Assembly (NCBI GenBank): GCA_025359125.1 | Contig: JANYHI010000068.1 | Location: 168,245 to 232,244 of the forward strand | Direction of reading: 5' to 3' | DNA from: Cytophagales bacterium | GTDB taxonomy: Bacteria; Bacteroidota; Bacteroidia; Cytophagales; Cyclobacteriaceae | Length of the DNA: 64,000 bases | Position numbers and translations under genes: made by a program | The notes under the pieces: model-generated | What the model was told of the DNA's origin: nothing | What the model saw: only the letters and a program-made list of their open reading frames with translations | The model's database searches: none | Shown here: positions 10,008-19,046 of the stretch, piece after piece | Numbering within the stretch: position 1 is the stretch's first letter | Layout of the letters: each line of letters starts with the position of its first letter

Positions 10008-13000
10008 ATGATTTTTGATGTATCTCATTTAAGGTTGTCAATTTTCAATTCCTCCTTATTAATTTTTCTATCCTCAATAACGTTCAGCTATTCTCAATCG
10101 ATAGAAACAGTAATTCAAAAAGGGCATGAGCTGGCAGTGTTATCTGTCGCCATCAGCCCAGATAGTAATTATGTTGCAACCACCAGTCGAGATAAATCTG
10201 CCAAGTTATGGGAACTGCGTACAGGACGTGAGGTAAGAAGTTTTTTAGGACATCAAGCTTCTGTTACGAGTTTAGATTTTAGTAGAGATGGCAAATACTT
10301 GATCACGGGTAGTAACGATGCCACCGCAAAAATCTGGGAGGTAGCCACCGGAAAAGAAATTCTTACAGTTAAACCGGATAAAGAACCACTGACAGATGTA
10401 GTTTTTGATCCGAAAGGAAAATTTTTTGTTACGGTAGGATATGGCCGATTAGCAGTTGTGTGGGAGTTTCCATCGAAAAGAAAAATAAAGGAATTCGATG
10501 CAGATGGATATGCTGGTTCATCGGGCGGAATTAATCTCGCGATTAGTCCTAATGGAGAATGGTTGGCGATAGGAGAAGATAACAGTACGGCAAATGTTTA
10601 TAGTACCTCAGATTGGACGAAAACATTTACATTCAATTTCTCAGAGTATTCTTCTTGCGGAGGTTGTTTTACAGATGTCAATTTCTCTTCGGATAGTCGT
10701 TACTTATTAAAGGCTTCGCACAATGGTGAGGTGGCTAAATACAATCTCGCCAAGGGAGAATTAGTAAATCGATACACTAAAAAAGTGACGGATCTATCTT
10801 CCGTAGCGGTTAGTAAAGATGGAAAGCTGGTAGCCTCTTGTTCTGAACATTTTGTAACGATTTACAATGCCGAAAAAGGTGATTCACTCAAAACAATAAA
10901 TCCAGGTATTGAGGCAGAGATAAACCAAGCAACATTTACTGCCGATGGCAAAAGAATTTTATTAGCCTGCGACAATAATATTATTTTGATATGGGATGTT
11001 TTAAAAAATAAAAAAGTAGGTGAGCTCACTGGTTTTTTAAATCAGCGCGATAAAGGTGGTATTACGTACGATCCTAATTCATATTGGGATTCCTACATCG
11101 CAAAATATATTCGTTTTAAAAATAATCTCATTGCAAGCAACGATAACAAAACGTTGCTTAAAGGTAAGTTTGGCGAAAAAATAAAACGGTGGAACATCGC
11201 TACAGGCAAAACAGAAATGGAATATGTAGGGCATACCAAAGCGGCTTTGTGTTATAAGTATAGTCGCGATGGAAAGAAATTGATCAGTGGCGGAGGAGAT
11301 GGACGCGTAATTATTTGGAATGCAGAGAAGGGCGATACCATCAGAGTTATGAAAGCGTATCGCGAACCTGTGTTCGATGTAAATTTTAGTAGTGATGAAT
11401 CGAAAGTAATCAGCACCAGCTGGGAAGGAACACTATTAATTCACGATGCAATTACAGGTAAGGAGTTAAATTATTTTAAACTGACAAATGGCTCAGCCTA
11501 TCAGGCAATATTTAGTCGCAATGACCTGTACATTATCACAGCAAGTTTGCCAACGGGGTTGCAAATGCTGGAGGTTGACACGCAAAAAATTATTCGGGAT
11601 TTTGTCGGCCACACCGAAACAATTTCAACCCTTCAGCTCTCGCAAGACGGAAGAAAATTGTTGAGTGCCAGCTGGGATGGCACCTTACGCCTTTGGGATA
11701 TTGCCACGGGCCTCACCGATAAAAAATTGACTGGTCACGCTGGTGCTATTTATGCTGCCCTTTTTAACAAAGCAGAAAATACCATCTTCAGTGCGGGTGC
11801 CGATCGAATCATTCGGCAGTGGGATGTAGCCACAGGAAAAGTAATTAAAACTTTTTCCGGCCATCAAGGCGAAATCACAAGTCTACAATTAGCATCTGAT
11901 GAAAAAATGTTAATTAGCCACAGTGTAGATGGCTCTACAAAATTTTGGGATCTTACTTCGGGTAAAGAATTTTTTGAACACATTCATTTTGGTGAAAAAG
12001 AATGGATGGTTAAAAACCCGGAGGGGTATTTTACGGGCACGCAGGAGGCCAGAAAGTTTATTCATTTTGTAGAAGGAGTGAAGACGTATTCAGTAGATCA
12101 GTTCTTCGATGAATTTTACAGACCAGATTTATTGCCTAAGATTTTTCAAAATCGTGGAGGTGATGACGGGTACAAAGGCATTCAAGGTAAACTACAGAAA
12201 TCTCCACCGCCATCAGTAAAGGTTGCGGCTGTTGTATCATCAGAAGAAGGTAAAGCAGATGTGTTTGTTAAGATTACTGACACAGGCTCAGGAGTTGATC
12301 AGTTTAAATTATTTCATAATGGAAAATCCGTTGCAATAGATCGATCGGCATTGAAGTTGCCAGCAGGTAAAGACCAGTCATCCACTTATCGACAAACTAT
12401 TTCTATGATAGCCGGCACAAATATTTTTTCTGCTGTAGCCACCAACCAAGATAAAATTGAATCTGACCCCAACTCGATGGAATTGTTTTCTGAGAAAATA
12501 GGCAAAACAAGCACCTGCTATTTGTTGGCAGTGGGCATCAATCAATATAAAAACCCTCGAATGATTTTAAATTACGCCAAACCCGATGCGGAATCATTTG
12601 AGAAAATCATTCGTACAAAAGGCAACTCACTATATAAGAATGTAGAGATGTACACTTTGTATGATGCCGATGCATCGCGCCAAGCAATTTTAGCTAAGCT
12701 CGATGAGCTTGCAGCAAAAATTCATCAAGAAGATGTTTTTATTTTTTATTATGCTGGGCACGGCAGTATGGTGGATGATCGTTTCTTTTTTATTCCAACA
12801 GAGAGTTTACGCTTGTACGATCTTACCTCTTTACAACGCGATGCAATAGAAGGCAATGTATTGCAAGAAAAATTTAAAAATATTCATGCACTCAAGCAAT
12901 TGATTGTGATGGACGCTTGCCAATCAGGAGGATCGGTTGAATTATTGGCAACACGCGGAGCGGCAGAAGAAAAAGCCATTGCTCAATTATCACGCAGTGC

Positions 13001-13268
13001 AGGCATACATGTAATGGCTTCAGCAGGCAGCGAACAATTTGCGACAGAATTTGCAGAGCTCGGTCATGGCTTATTTACTTACTTACTTATAAAAGCTCTT
13101 GAAGGAGATGCCGATGGTGCTCCGAAAGATGGCAAGGTTACTATTTACGAATTAAAGTCATACTTAGATGATCAGGTACCAGAAATGACGCGCAAGTTGA
13201 AAGGTAAGCCACAGTATCCTTACACTTTTTCTCGCGGTCAGGATTTTCCTGTGGTGATTGAAAATTAA
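10008..13268 (+). CDS. Exported WD40-caspase (peptidase C14) protein
   Basis: This 1086-residue protein has a hydrophobic N-terminal segment (LSIFNSSLLIFLSSITFS) that reads as a signal peptide. Residues about 35-645 are WD40 repeats, roughly 12-14 blades, with recurring phrases such as DGTLRLWDIATG and GHQGEITSLQL. A linker follows, and a caspase domain runs from about 834 to the end (CYLLAVGINQYKNP). The predicted dyad is His918 (YYAGHGSM) and Cys971 (VMDACQSGG), so the domain looks active. Bacterial WD40-caspases are orthocaspase-like and probably cut after Arg or Lys. The role is unknown. The gene starts 22 bases after cdaA and may be cotranscribed with it. A strong hairpin follows its stop. 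Confidence 0.85.
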   Translation: MIFDVSHLRLSIFNSSLLIFLSSITFSYSQSIETVIQKGHELAVLSVAISPDSNYVATTSRDKSAKLWELRTGREVRSFLGHQASVTSLDFSRDGKYLITGSNDATAKIWEVATGKEILTVKPDKEPLTDVVFDPKGKFFVTVGYGRLAVVWEFPSKRKIKEFDADGYAGSSGGINLAISPNGEWLAIGEDNSTANVYSTSDWTKTFTFNFSEYSSCGGCFTDVNFSSDSRYLLKASHNGEVAKYNLAKGELVNRYTKKVTDLSSVAVSKDGKLVASCSEHFVTIYNAEKGDSLKTINPGIEAEINQATFTADGKRILLACDNNIILIWDVLKNKKVGELTGFLNQRDKGGITYDPNSYWDSYIAKYIRFKNNLIASNDNKTLLKGKFGEKIKRWNIATGKTEMEYVGHTKAALCYKYSRDGKKLISGGGDGRVIIWNAEKGDTIRVMKAYREPVFDVNFSSDESKVISTSWEGTLLIHDAITGKELNYFKLTNGSAYQAIFSRNDLYIITASLPTGLQMLEVDTQKIIRDFVGHTETISTLQLSQDGRKLLSASWDGTLRLWDIATGLTDKKLTGHAGAIYAALFNKAENTIFSAGADRIIRQWDVATGKVIKTFSGHQGEITSLQLASDEKMLISHSVDGSTKFWDLTSGKEFFEHIHFGEKEWMVKNPEGYFTGTQEARKFIHFVEGVKTYSVDQFFDEFYRPDLLPKIFQNRGGDDGYKGIQGKLQKSPPPSVKVAAVVSSEEGKADVFVKITDTGSGVDQFKLFHNGKSVAIDRSALKLPAGKDQSSTYRQTISMIAGTNIFSAVATNQDKIESDPNSMELFSEKIGKTSTCYLLAVGINQYKNPRMILNYAKPDAESFEKIIRTKGNSLYKNVEMYTLYDADASRQAILAKLDELAAKIHQEDVFIFYYAGHGSMVDDRFFFIPTESLRLYDLTSLQRDAIEGNVLQEKFKNIHALKQLIVMDACQSGGSVELLATRGAAEEKAIAQLSRSAGIHVMASAGSEQFATEFAELGHGLFTYLLIKALEGDADGAPKDGKVTIYELKSYLDDQVPEMTRKLKGKPQYPYTFSRGQDFPVVIEN

Positions 13269-13271
13269 CCC

Positions 13272-13293
13272 AAAAAAGTCATGTGACTTTTTT
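13272..13293 (+). terminator. Bidirectional-looking terminator after the caspase gene
   Basis: The arms AAAAAAGTCA and TGACTTTTTT are perfect and almost touching. A U-run is built into the descending arm, 4 bases after the stop codon at 13268. Confidence 0.7.
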
Positions 13294-13308
13294 GCACTTT
13301 GTGTGACG

Positions 13309-13366
13309 ATTGAGAATGAAATATTTAGACCTTTTTAGTATTGTAAGCTTTTCTTTCATTCTCAAT
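13309..13366. repeat. 13-bp perfect inverted repeat with a 32-base loop
   Basis: ATTGAGAATGAAA (13309-13321) is the exact reverse complement of TTTCATTCTCAAT (13354-13366). The pairing extends into flanking TGAC/GTCA with one bulge. Further GTCAG/CTGAC pairs follow up to about 13466. It may be a structured RNA, a regulatory hairpin or a palindromic repeat element. No copy was noticed elsewhere in the window. Confidence 0.5.
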
Positions 13367-13514
13367 GTCAGGCCAGACGATAAATGTCTGACTTTGACCA
13401 AAGCATCATGAGTTAATCCTGACAATGCAGTCAGCATTCGTCACGCTTCTGGCAAAATTAATGTAACCGACAATTTTTTTGTAAATTAGACGAAAGAATT
13501 AATTCAACTGCTAG

Positions 13515-13946
13515 ATGACGGAAACCGACAGGTTTAGATTTTATCTGGTAAAATATTTTCTGGCATCGCTCAGCGTGTTGCAGGCAGCAGTGGCCACGCT
13601 TATGCTTTTTCAGTATAAAGCATCTCCCAAAGTCAATGCTACTATTTTTATATTTTTTTCGTTGAGTTTAATTTTCTTCTCGCTTCATATTTTAATTAGC
13701 GATAGAATTAAGCGCGTGGCCATCAGCAAGAAGAAAGTGACAATACTCCATACTTATAAACAGAAGAGCTATAATTGGTCGGAGGTGAAAGAGGTTAAGT
13801 TTCTTTCATTTCTGAATATGTATCGTCTTACACTAAAAGGAAAATCTAATCGAATTTACTTTTTATCTGGTAAAGATAGCGAAGCTCTTTTTGGACTCTT
13901 TTCTGCTAGAGCATCTTTTATACCTAAGAAAGTTTCTAAGGTTTAG
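13515..13946 (+). CDS. Small two-TM protein with PH-like tail, after the caspase gene
   Basis: This 143-residue protein has no recognised family. Two hydrophobic segments, about residues 12-34 and 42-62, are followed by a basic stretch and a beta-rich domain (YNWSEVKEVKFLSFLNMYRL). The layout is the same as that of the protein at 7091-7567 after the CHAT gene. Sequence identity is low by eye, but the alignment of SDIKF with SEVKE and the shared hydrophobic pattern suggest kinship. The gene is 246 bases from the caspase gene, beyond a strong terminator, so it probably has its own promoter. Confidence 0.55.
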   Translation: MTETDRFRFYLVKYFLASLSVLQAAVATLMLFQYKASPKVNATIFIFFSLSLIFFSLHILISDRIKRVAISKKKVTILHTYKQKSYNWSEVKEVKFLSFLNMYRLTLKGKSNRIYFLSGKDSEALFGLFSARASFIPKKVSKV

Positions 13947-13966
13947 CGGTGCGAGATTTACTCCAA

Positions 13967-15163
13967 CTACTTTAACACCTCAAGCTCTCTCCCTACCTCG
14001 GTAAATGCTTTAATGGCTTTGTCTAGGTGATGCTTCTCATGACCAGCAGAAATCTGTACCCGAATTCTAGCTTTACCTTTTGCTACCACGGGAAAGAAAA
14101 ATCCAATCACGTAAATACCTTTCTCCAAAAGTAGCTCTGCGAATTTTTGGGCAAGTGGTGCCTCATACAACATGATGGGCACAATAGGATGAACTCCCGG
14201 CTTAATATCAAATCCAGCCTTAGTCATTTCCGCACGAAAATAATTTGTGTTTTGCTCTAATTTGTCTCTCAAATCTGTGGTTTCTGAAAGCATATTAAAC
14301 ACTTCAATAGACGCTCCAACAATAGAAGGTGCAAGTGTATTTGAAAACAAATACGGCCTTGAACGCTGACGAAGCATTTCAATAATTTCTTTTCTGCCAG
14401 ATGTAAATCCACCCGATGCGCCACCCAACGCTTTGCCCAATGTGCCTGTAATAATATCAACCCTACCCATTACATTGCAATGTTCGGGTACACCGCGGCC
14501 GGTTTTGCCAATAAAACCAGAAGAGTGACACTCATCCGTCATTACCAATGCTTCGTATTGATCTGCCAAATCACAAATCTTATCCAGTTGTGCAATGGTT
14601 CCATCCATAGAAAAAGCACCATCTGTTACAATCAAAATTTGTTTCGCACCCGCCTTGCGCGCATCTTCCAATTGCGTTTTTAAATCGGCCATATCGTTGT
14701 GCTTGTAGCGATAGCGCATGGCCTTGCAAAGTCTTACACCGTCAATAATAGAGGCGTGATTTAATTCGTCTGAGATGATTGCATCTTGCTCACCTAATAG
14801 AGGTTCAAACACACCACCGTTTGCATCAAAAGCAGCTGCATATAAAATAGTGTCTTCTGTGCCCAGGAATTCAGAAATCTTTTTTTCTAGTTCTTTGTGG
14901 ATGTCTTGTGTGCCGCAAATAAATCTAACCGATGACATTCCAAATCCATGGGTATCAATTGCTTTTTTTGCCGCTTCAAGCACTCGGGGGTGCGAGGATA
15001 AGCCCAGGTAATTATTCGCACAAAAATTAATTACTTCTTTTCCATCTGCTGTTTTAATATCTGCGGCTTGTGGAGTAGTAATGATGCGCTCTTTTTTAAA
15101 AAGACCGGCAGTAGAAATAGACTCTAGTTCTTTTTGAAGTATGGGTTGAAGCTTACTATACAT
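13967..15163 (-). CDS. kbl: Glycine C-acetyltransferase (2-amino-3-ketobutyrate CoA ligase)
   Basis: Kbl cleaves 2-amino-3-ketobutyrate with CoA into glycine and acetyl-CoA, the second step of threonine breakdown. The 398 residues match the PLP-dependent alpha-oxoamine synthase family. The PLP lysine is Lys244 in TGTLGKALGGASGG. The aspartate-containing motif VTDGAFSMDGT and the cofactor-binding TDECHSSG are present. The partner dehydrogenase is encoded nearby on the other strand at 16832-17794, beyond a peptidase gene. The two enzymes therefore complete the path but do not form one operon. Confidence 0.95.
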   Translation of the reverse strand: MYSKLQPILQKELESISTAGLFKKERIITTPQAADIKTADGKEVINFCANNYLGLSSHPRVLEAAKKAIDTHGFGMSSVRFICGTQDIHKELEKKISEFLGTEDTILYAAAFDANGGVFEPLLGEQDAIISDELNHASIIDGVRLCKAMRYRYKHNDMADLKTQLEDARKAGAKQILIVTDGAFSMDGTIAQLDKICDLADQYEALVMTDECHSSGFIGKTGRGVPEHCNVMGRVDIITGTLGKALGGASGGFTSGRKEIIEMLRQRSRPYLFSNTLAPSIVGASIEVFNMLSETTDLRDKLEQNTNYFRAEMTKAGFDIKPGVHPIVPIMLYEAPLAQKFAELLLEKGIYVIGFFFPVVAKGKARIRVQISAGHEKHHLDKAIKAFTEVGRELEVLK

Positions 15164-15201
15164 AATTTGTTATTAGTTAATGGGCGCAAGTTGCAAAAAA
15201 A

Positions 15202-16686
15202 TCATCTTTCTAACTTAAAGTTTGAATCTGTGGTGGGGCGTTTTTCAGCGTCTACTACTTTGCGCGCAGTGCGATAAATCCACTGTGTCATTTTCAATAA
15301 TTTTTCGTAATCAATATTGGCAGCATTGTCTTGTGGGGTGTGGTAATCAGAGTGTAGTAAGGTGGTGTACATAAGCGAGGGAATACCCAATCGCGCATAA
15401 GGCAAATGATCACTTCTAAAATACCATCCTTCTTTGTGTGTGGGCTTATCCCATAAGGTATCGAGTTTAAACTGGGGGCCTTCTTTATTTGCATCGAGCG
15501 CAAAGGCTACCAGGTGCGAAGAATTTTTATGAGGGGGCACAGAACCCAACAATGCTGCGCTATCCGGATTATTTCGCCCAATCATATCGCCATTTAGCAC
15601 GGCCGCAATTGAGGAGATAGGAACCGTAGGATGTGCAGTAAACCACCGAGAGCCGAGCAGCCCACGTTCTTCTGCGCCATGTATCACTAATAAGGCCGAT
15701 CTTTTTCCGGGGGATTTTTTCAAGGCGCGCGCCACCGCCAGCATGGCTACATTTACGCTTGCATTGTCGTCTGCTCCGTGGTAAATAGAATCGTTGCCAA
15801 TTATGTTTCGAATGCCATGAGCATCGGGGTGGCCACTTAACAACACATATTCTTTTGAGAGTACAGGATCTTTACTTTCGGCCTTGCCAATAATATTTAC
15901 AGAAGGATACGTGTAGCTTTCTATCTTAATGGAAATCTTGGCAACTTGTCCTTCAGTCTTTATCCACTCGGCAGCTTCTTTGCGCACCCAAAGGATGGGT
16001 GGTTTTGAAGTGACGATAGCGTTGGCACCACCCTCAATATCATAGGTGCCGCGAATAAAATTTTCTTTTGCGTAAGGCCAGCTATGCTCGGCATATTGGT
16101 CGTTGATGTAAATGATTGCTACCGCTCCTTTCGCTAATAGATCGGTACCATACTTTACATGGATAGATCTGCTATAGCGCCACTCGGGTAGCGATATGTT
16201 GGTGTTAATACCATCGGGCACAACTTGAATGGCCACTACTTTGCCGCTAACATCTACTTTTGCGAAATCTATTTTATTGGCCTCTCCCAAATAAATAAGT
16301 GGGGCATTTACTTCTGCGGGGGCTGTCTGCGCAACCAATACATCCTTCCAAAGTTGAAGCACGTGATTACCGATGGTAATAGAACTTTGTTTCGAGGTTT
16401 GATTGCGCCAGAGAGAAAAGAATTGAAAATAGGTTCCGTCTTCTCCGGCTGGAGTCAGTCCCGCTTCTCGCATCTTTTCAGCAAACCAAACGGAGGCTTT
16501 AATTTCATCAAGAGTTCCGGCCGATCGACCATTAAAATGAGGATCGGCCATTTCATATAATTGCTTTTTTAAATCTTCTAACCGAATAGATTCTATCCCT
16601 TTAACTGCGGGCTTTATGGTTTGCCCGTAGAGTAGTGAAAAGCAAACGGATAGAAGAGAAAGTGTGAGAAGCGATTTTAGTGTCAT
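15202..16686 (-). CDS. Exported M28-family zinc aminopeptidase
   Basis: This 494-residue protein has a signal peptide (MTLKSLLTLSLLSVCFSLLYGQ) and is predicted periplasmic or secreted. Residues about 130-250 look like a protease-associated (PA) insert. The M28 di-zinc site is visible in order: His in SGHPDAHG, Asp in GADDNASVN, the Glu pair in HGAEERGLLG, Asp in LNGDMIGRN and the last His in LLHSDYHTPQD. M28 enzymes release N-terminal amino acids from peptides. It is transcribed upstream of kbl with a 38-base gap, so peptide-derived threonine could feed the pathway; that link is inference. Confidence 0.88.
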   Translation of the reverse strand: MTLKSLLTLSLLSVCFSLLYGQTIKPAVKGIESIRLEDLKKQLYEMADPHFNGRSAGTLDEIKASVWFAEKMREAGLTPAGEDGTYFQFFSLWRNQTSKQSSITIGNHVLQLWKDVLVAQTAPAEVNAPLIYLGEANKIDFAKVDVSGKVVAIQVVPDGINTNISLPEWRYSRSIHVKYGTDLLAKGAVAIIYINDQYAEHSWPYAKENFIRGTYDIEGGANAIVTSKPPILWVRKEAAEWIKTEGQVAKISIKIESYTYPSVNIIGKAESKDPVLSKEYVLLSGHPDAHGIRNIIGNDSIYHGADDNASVNVAMLAVARALKKSPGKRSALLVIHGAEERGLLGSRWFTAHPTVPISSIAAVLNGDMIGRNNPDSAALLGSVPPHKNSSHLVAFALDANKEGPQFKLDTLWDKPTHKEGWYFRSDHLPYARLGIPSLMYTTLLHSDYHTPQDNAANIDYEKLLKMTQWIYRTARKVVDAEKRPTTDSNFKLER

Positions 16687-16831
16687 AGATACTTAGTAAT
16701 TAATGAAAGATACCTAAAATATAAGGGCAGGAAAGATGTCATTATTTAAGCGCGTACTTTCCCTGAAATAGGGTAAGCCATTCCTCTCTTTCTACTTTTC
16801 CATTAACTTCGCGCCCGCATTCGATTTAAGT

Positions 16832-17794
16832 ATGAAGAAAACAAAGGTTTTGTTAATAGGTGCTGGCGGTCAACTAGGCTCTGAGCTAACCCAGGGATTG
16901 TGGCGCATTTATGGTCAAGAAAATGTGATCGCCTCAGATATAAAAGATGCTCAGGGCATTTTAAAGGAAGGTCCTTACGAAAAGTTTGATGTAATGCAAC
17001 GCGACAAACTTTTTGAGTTGATTAAGAAAAATGAGATCACACAGGTCTACCATTTAGCTGCGCTGCTTTCGGCCACCGGAGAGAAAGATCCTCGTTGGGC
17101 CTGGAAGTTAAACATGGAGAGTTTGCTTTTTGTGTTAGAAGCAGCACATGAATTAAAACTGCATAAAGTTTATTGGCCTAGTTCTATTGCTGCTTTTGGC
17201 CCTACAACTCCCAAACAAAATACTCCGCAAGATACCATCATGGATCCTACTACTGTTTATGGCATTACCAAATTAGCCGGAGAGCTGTGGTGCGAATATT
17301 ATTTCAGAAGATATGGCGTGGATGTGCGCAGCCTTCGATACCCTGGTTTGATTGGATATAAGACTCCGCCCGGAGGAGGCACCACCGATTATGCAGTGGA
17401 CATTTACTTTAAAGCGATAAAAGAAAAAAAGTACGAATGCTTTCTGGCGGCTGATACGTACTTGCCCATGATGTACATGGACGATGCCGTGAAGGCAACG
17501 ATAGATTTGATGGAGGCACCTGCAGAAAAAGTAAAAATTCGTTCTAGCTACAATATTGGGGCGATGAGTTTTTGCCCGGCACAAGTGGCGGCCACCATAA
17601 AAAAATATATTCCTGAATTTTCAATCTCATACAAACCAGATTTCCGGCAAGCCATTGCAGACTCATGGCCCAAGTCAATAGACGATTCTCCTGCTCGTGC
17701 AGATTGGGGTTGGAAACACAAATTCGGGTTAGATGAAATGACAGCAGATATTTTGAAAAACCTTGAAGCTAATCCGCAGCTTTTGACATTGTAA
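16832..17794 (+). CDS. tdh: L-threonine 3-dehydrogenase, short-chain (epimerase-like) type
   Basis: The enzyme oxidises L-threonine to 2-amino-3-ketobutyrate with NAD, the substrate of Kbl. At 320 residues it belongs to the extended short-chain dehydrogenase type of threonine dehydrogenase (as in Flavobacterium, Cupriavidus and trypanosomes), not the zinc medium-chain type of E. coli. The Rossmann motif GAGGQLGSE is at residues 10-18, and the catalytic Tyr143 and Lys147 are in YGITK. PSSIAAFGP and RYPGLIGYKTPPGGGTTDYA are family-typical. The stop codon directly abuts the stop of the convergent T9SS gene. Confidence 0.93.
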   Translation: MKKTKVLLIGAGGQLGSELTQGLWRIYGQENVIASDIKDAQGILKEGPYEKFDVMQRDKLFELIKKNEITQVYHLAALLSATGEKDPRWAWKLNMESLLFVLEAAHELKLHKVYWPSSIAAFGPTTPKQNTPQDTIMDPTTVYGITKLAGELWCEYYFRRYGVDVRSLRYPGLIGYKTPPGGGTTDYAVDIYFKAIKEKKYECFLAADTYLPMMYMDDAVKATIDLMEAPAEKVKIRSSYNIGAMSFCPAQVAATIKKYIPEFSISYKPDFRQAIADSWPKSIDDSPARADWGWKHKFGLDEMTADILKNLEANPQLLTL

Positions 17795-18958
17795 CTATTT
17801 TACAACGAACCTCACGCTTTTTGAAAAATCGCCAGAGCTTATCATAGCTAAATAAAGCCCGGGTTTTAGGGGTTCAGAATTTGAAATAGCAACTTTTTTT
17901 TCTGTTAAAGAATAAGTTGAAATTAATTTTCCGTAGGAATCAAAAATACTAACCGTTGCCTTTTCTGATGGATTAAAATTTAAATCAATTTTTACTTCGT
18001 GTCCCTCTCCTGGATTAGGAAATATGGTGAAGTTTTTGGAAGCGAAATAGTTGACTACAATCGTATTGAAGTATTCATTGTAACCATCGAAGTCAATTGA
18101 TTTTAATCTATAATAATTTTTCCCTACTAATGGAGTATGATCGAATGATTGATAGTCATGACGTATAGAAGAAGTTCCATGTCCGCTAATAGAATGCAAC
18201 GCGAAAAAGTTAATTCCGTCCACTGATTTTTCTATTTCGAAATGATCGAAGTTTAGCTCTGAAGCAGTTGCCCAGTTGAATACGACTTCAGATTCTCTGG
18301 TAACGCCATTGAAAAAAAGTAACTCTACGGGCAATTGCCCATCACTGCATATGGGACCTGTGCACGTGCCACCAACATGTAAAATCCCATTTCCACTTAA
18401 CGTTGATCCATTGTCTACAAATAAATTTCCACCTACCGACATTCCCCCCGGGCTAGTAAGAGAGATGGCTGTGTTATTACCTCCGGTAAATGATCCGCCA
18501 ACATTTATATTCCCTCCAATGACACTAAAACTTGAATTATTGTTAACAATAATATTTCCGGTTACTATAAAGGTGCCCGTGACAGTTACATTGATGTTAT
18601 TGCTCACGTTTAAGTCACCGTTAATAACAAGAGATCCAATAACGGTAAGATTTAATCCGTTTGGTATGGTAAAAAGTTTGGGTGTTCCGGGCGCTCCTAT
18701 TGTTAATGTAAAGCCGCTATTAATGGTAATAGCACAGGAATTACCCGTAGTAAAATTTCCGACTGAGGGATTGCTATTGACCGTGATGTCGGTTGAATTA
18801 TTCATGACCACATCATCGGTAATTACGGTGGCGATGTTTCCTCCCGACCAATTTCCAGAGGTTTCCCAGTTACCATTGCCGGTAATCGTGCGTGTTTGCC
18901 CGTAGGCAGAATACACGAGAGCAGAGAAAACAAGAACTAAAAGTAGTTTCCAATTCAT
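17795..18958 (-). CDS. T9SS cargo protein with Asn/Gly-rich repeat body
   Basis: This 387-residue protein has a signal peptide (MNWKLLLVLVFSALVYSAYGQ). Residues about 25-205 are a repetitive region rich in Gly, Asn, Val and Thr (NGDLNVSNNINVTVTG), likely a right-handed beta-helix. A beta-sandwich module follows (SEVVFNWATASELNFDHFEIEKS). The last about 75 residues form a type A sorting domain (FTIFPNPGEGHE, ending SKSVRFVVK). It should be exported by T9SS and anchored at or released from the cell surface. The C-terminal half resembles that of the neighbour at 19047-21551 closely, so the two are paralogues. An adhesin or extracellular-matrix role is a guess. Confidence 0.85.
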   Translation of the reverse strand: MNWKLLLVLVFSALVYSAYGQTRTITGNGNWETSGNWSGGNIATVITDDVVMNNSTDITVNSNPSVGNFTTGNSCAITINSGFTLTIGAPGTPKLFTIPNGLNLTVIGSLVINGDLNVSNNINVTVTGTFIVTGNIIVNNNSSFSVIGGNINVGGSFTGGNNTAISLTSPGGMSVGGNLFVDNGSTLSGNGILHVGGTCTGPICSDGQLPVELLFFNGVTRESEVVFNWATASELNFDHFEIEKSVDGINFFALHSISGHGTSSIRHDYQSFDHTPLVGKNYYRLKSIDFDGYNEYFNTIVVNYFASKNFTIFPNPGEGHEVKIDLNFNPSEKATVSIFDSYGKLISTYSLTEKKVAISNSEPLKPGLYLAMISSGDFSKSVRFVVK

Positions 18959-18995
18959 AAAGTAAGACTAAGCTACAAAAAAGGAAATAAAAAAG

Positions 18996-19023
18996 AAAAG
19001 CCCCCTTGTTAAAAGAGGCTTTT
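18996..19023 (-). terminator. Terminator of the larger T9SS gene
   Basis: The arms AAAAGCC (18996-19002) and GGCTTTT (19017-19023) form a hairpin. Read on the minus strand it is followed by a T-rich run. It lies between the stop at 19047 and the next start at 18958, so it separates the two T9SS genes. Confidence 0.65.
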
Positions 19024-19046
19024 TAGAAAGCGGTGAGGTTAATATT

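Noticed and set aside
1090..13268. CHAT and caspase proteins as parts of a CRISPR or NLR-like defence system
   Set aside because: Both have signal peptides, no Cas gene, nuclease or STAND ATPase is nearby, and the neighbours are housekeeping genes.
18276..18905. 209-codon open frame on the plus strand inside the smaller T9SS gene
   Set aside because: It is antisense to a well-supported gene with signal peptide and sorting domain. Its Pro/Val/Thr-rich product is what repetitive Gly/Asn/Thr codons give when read backwards.
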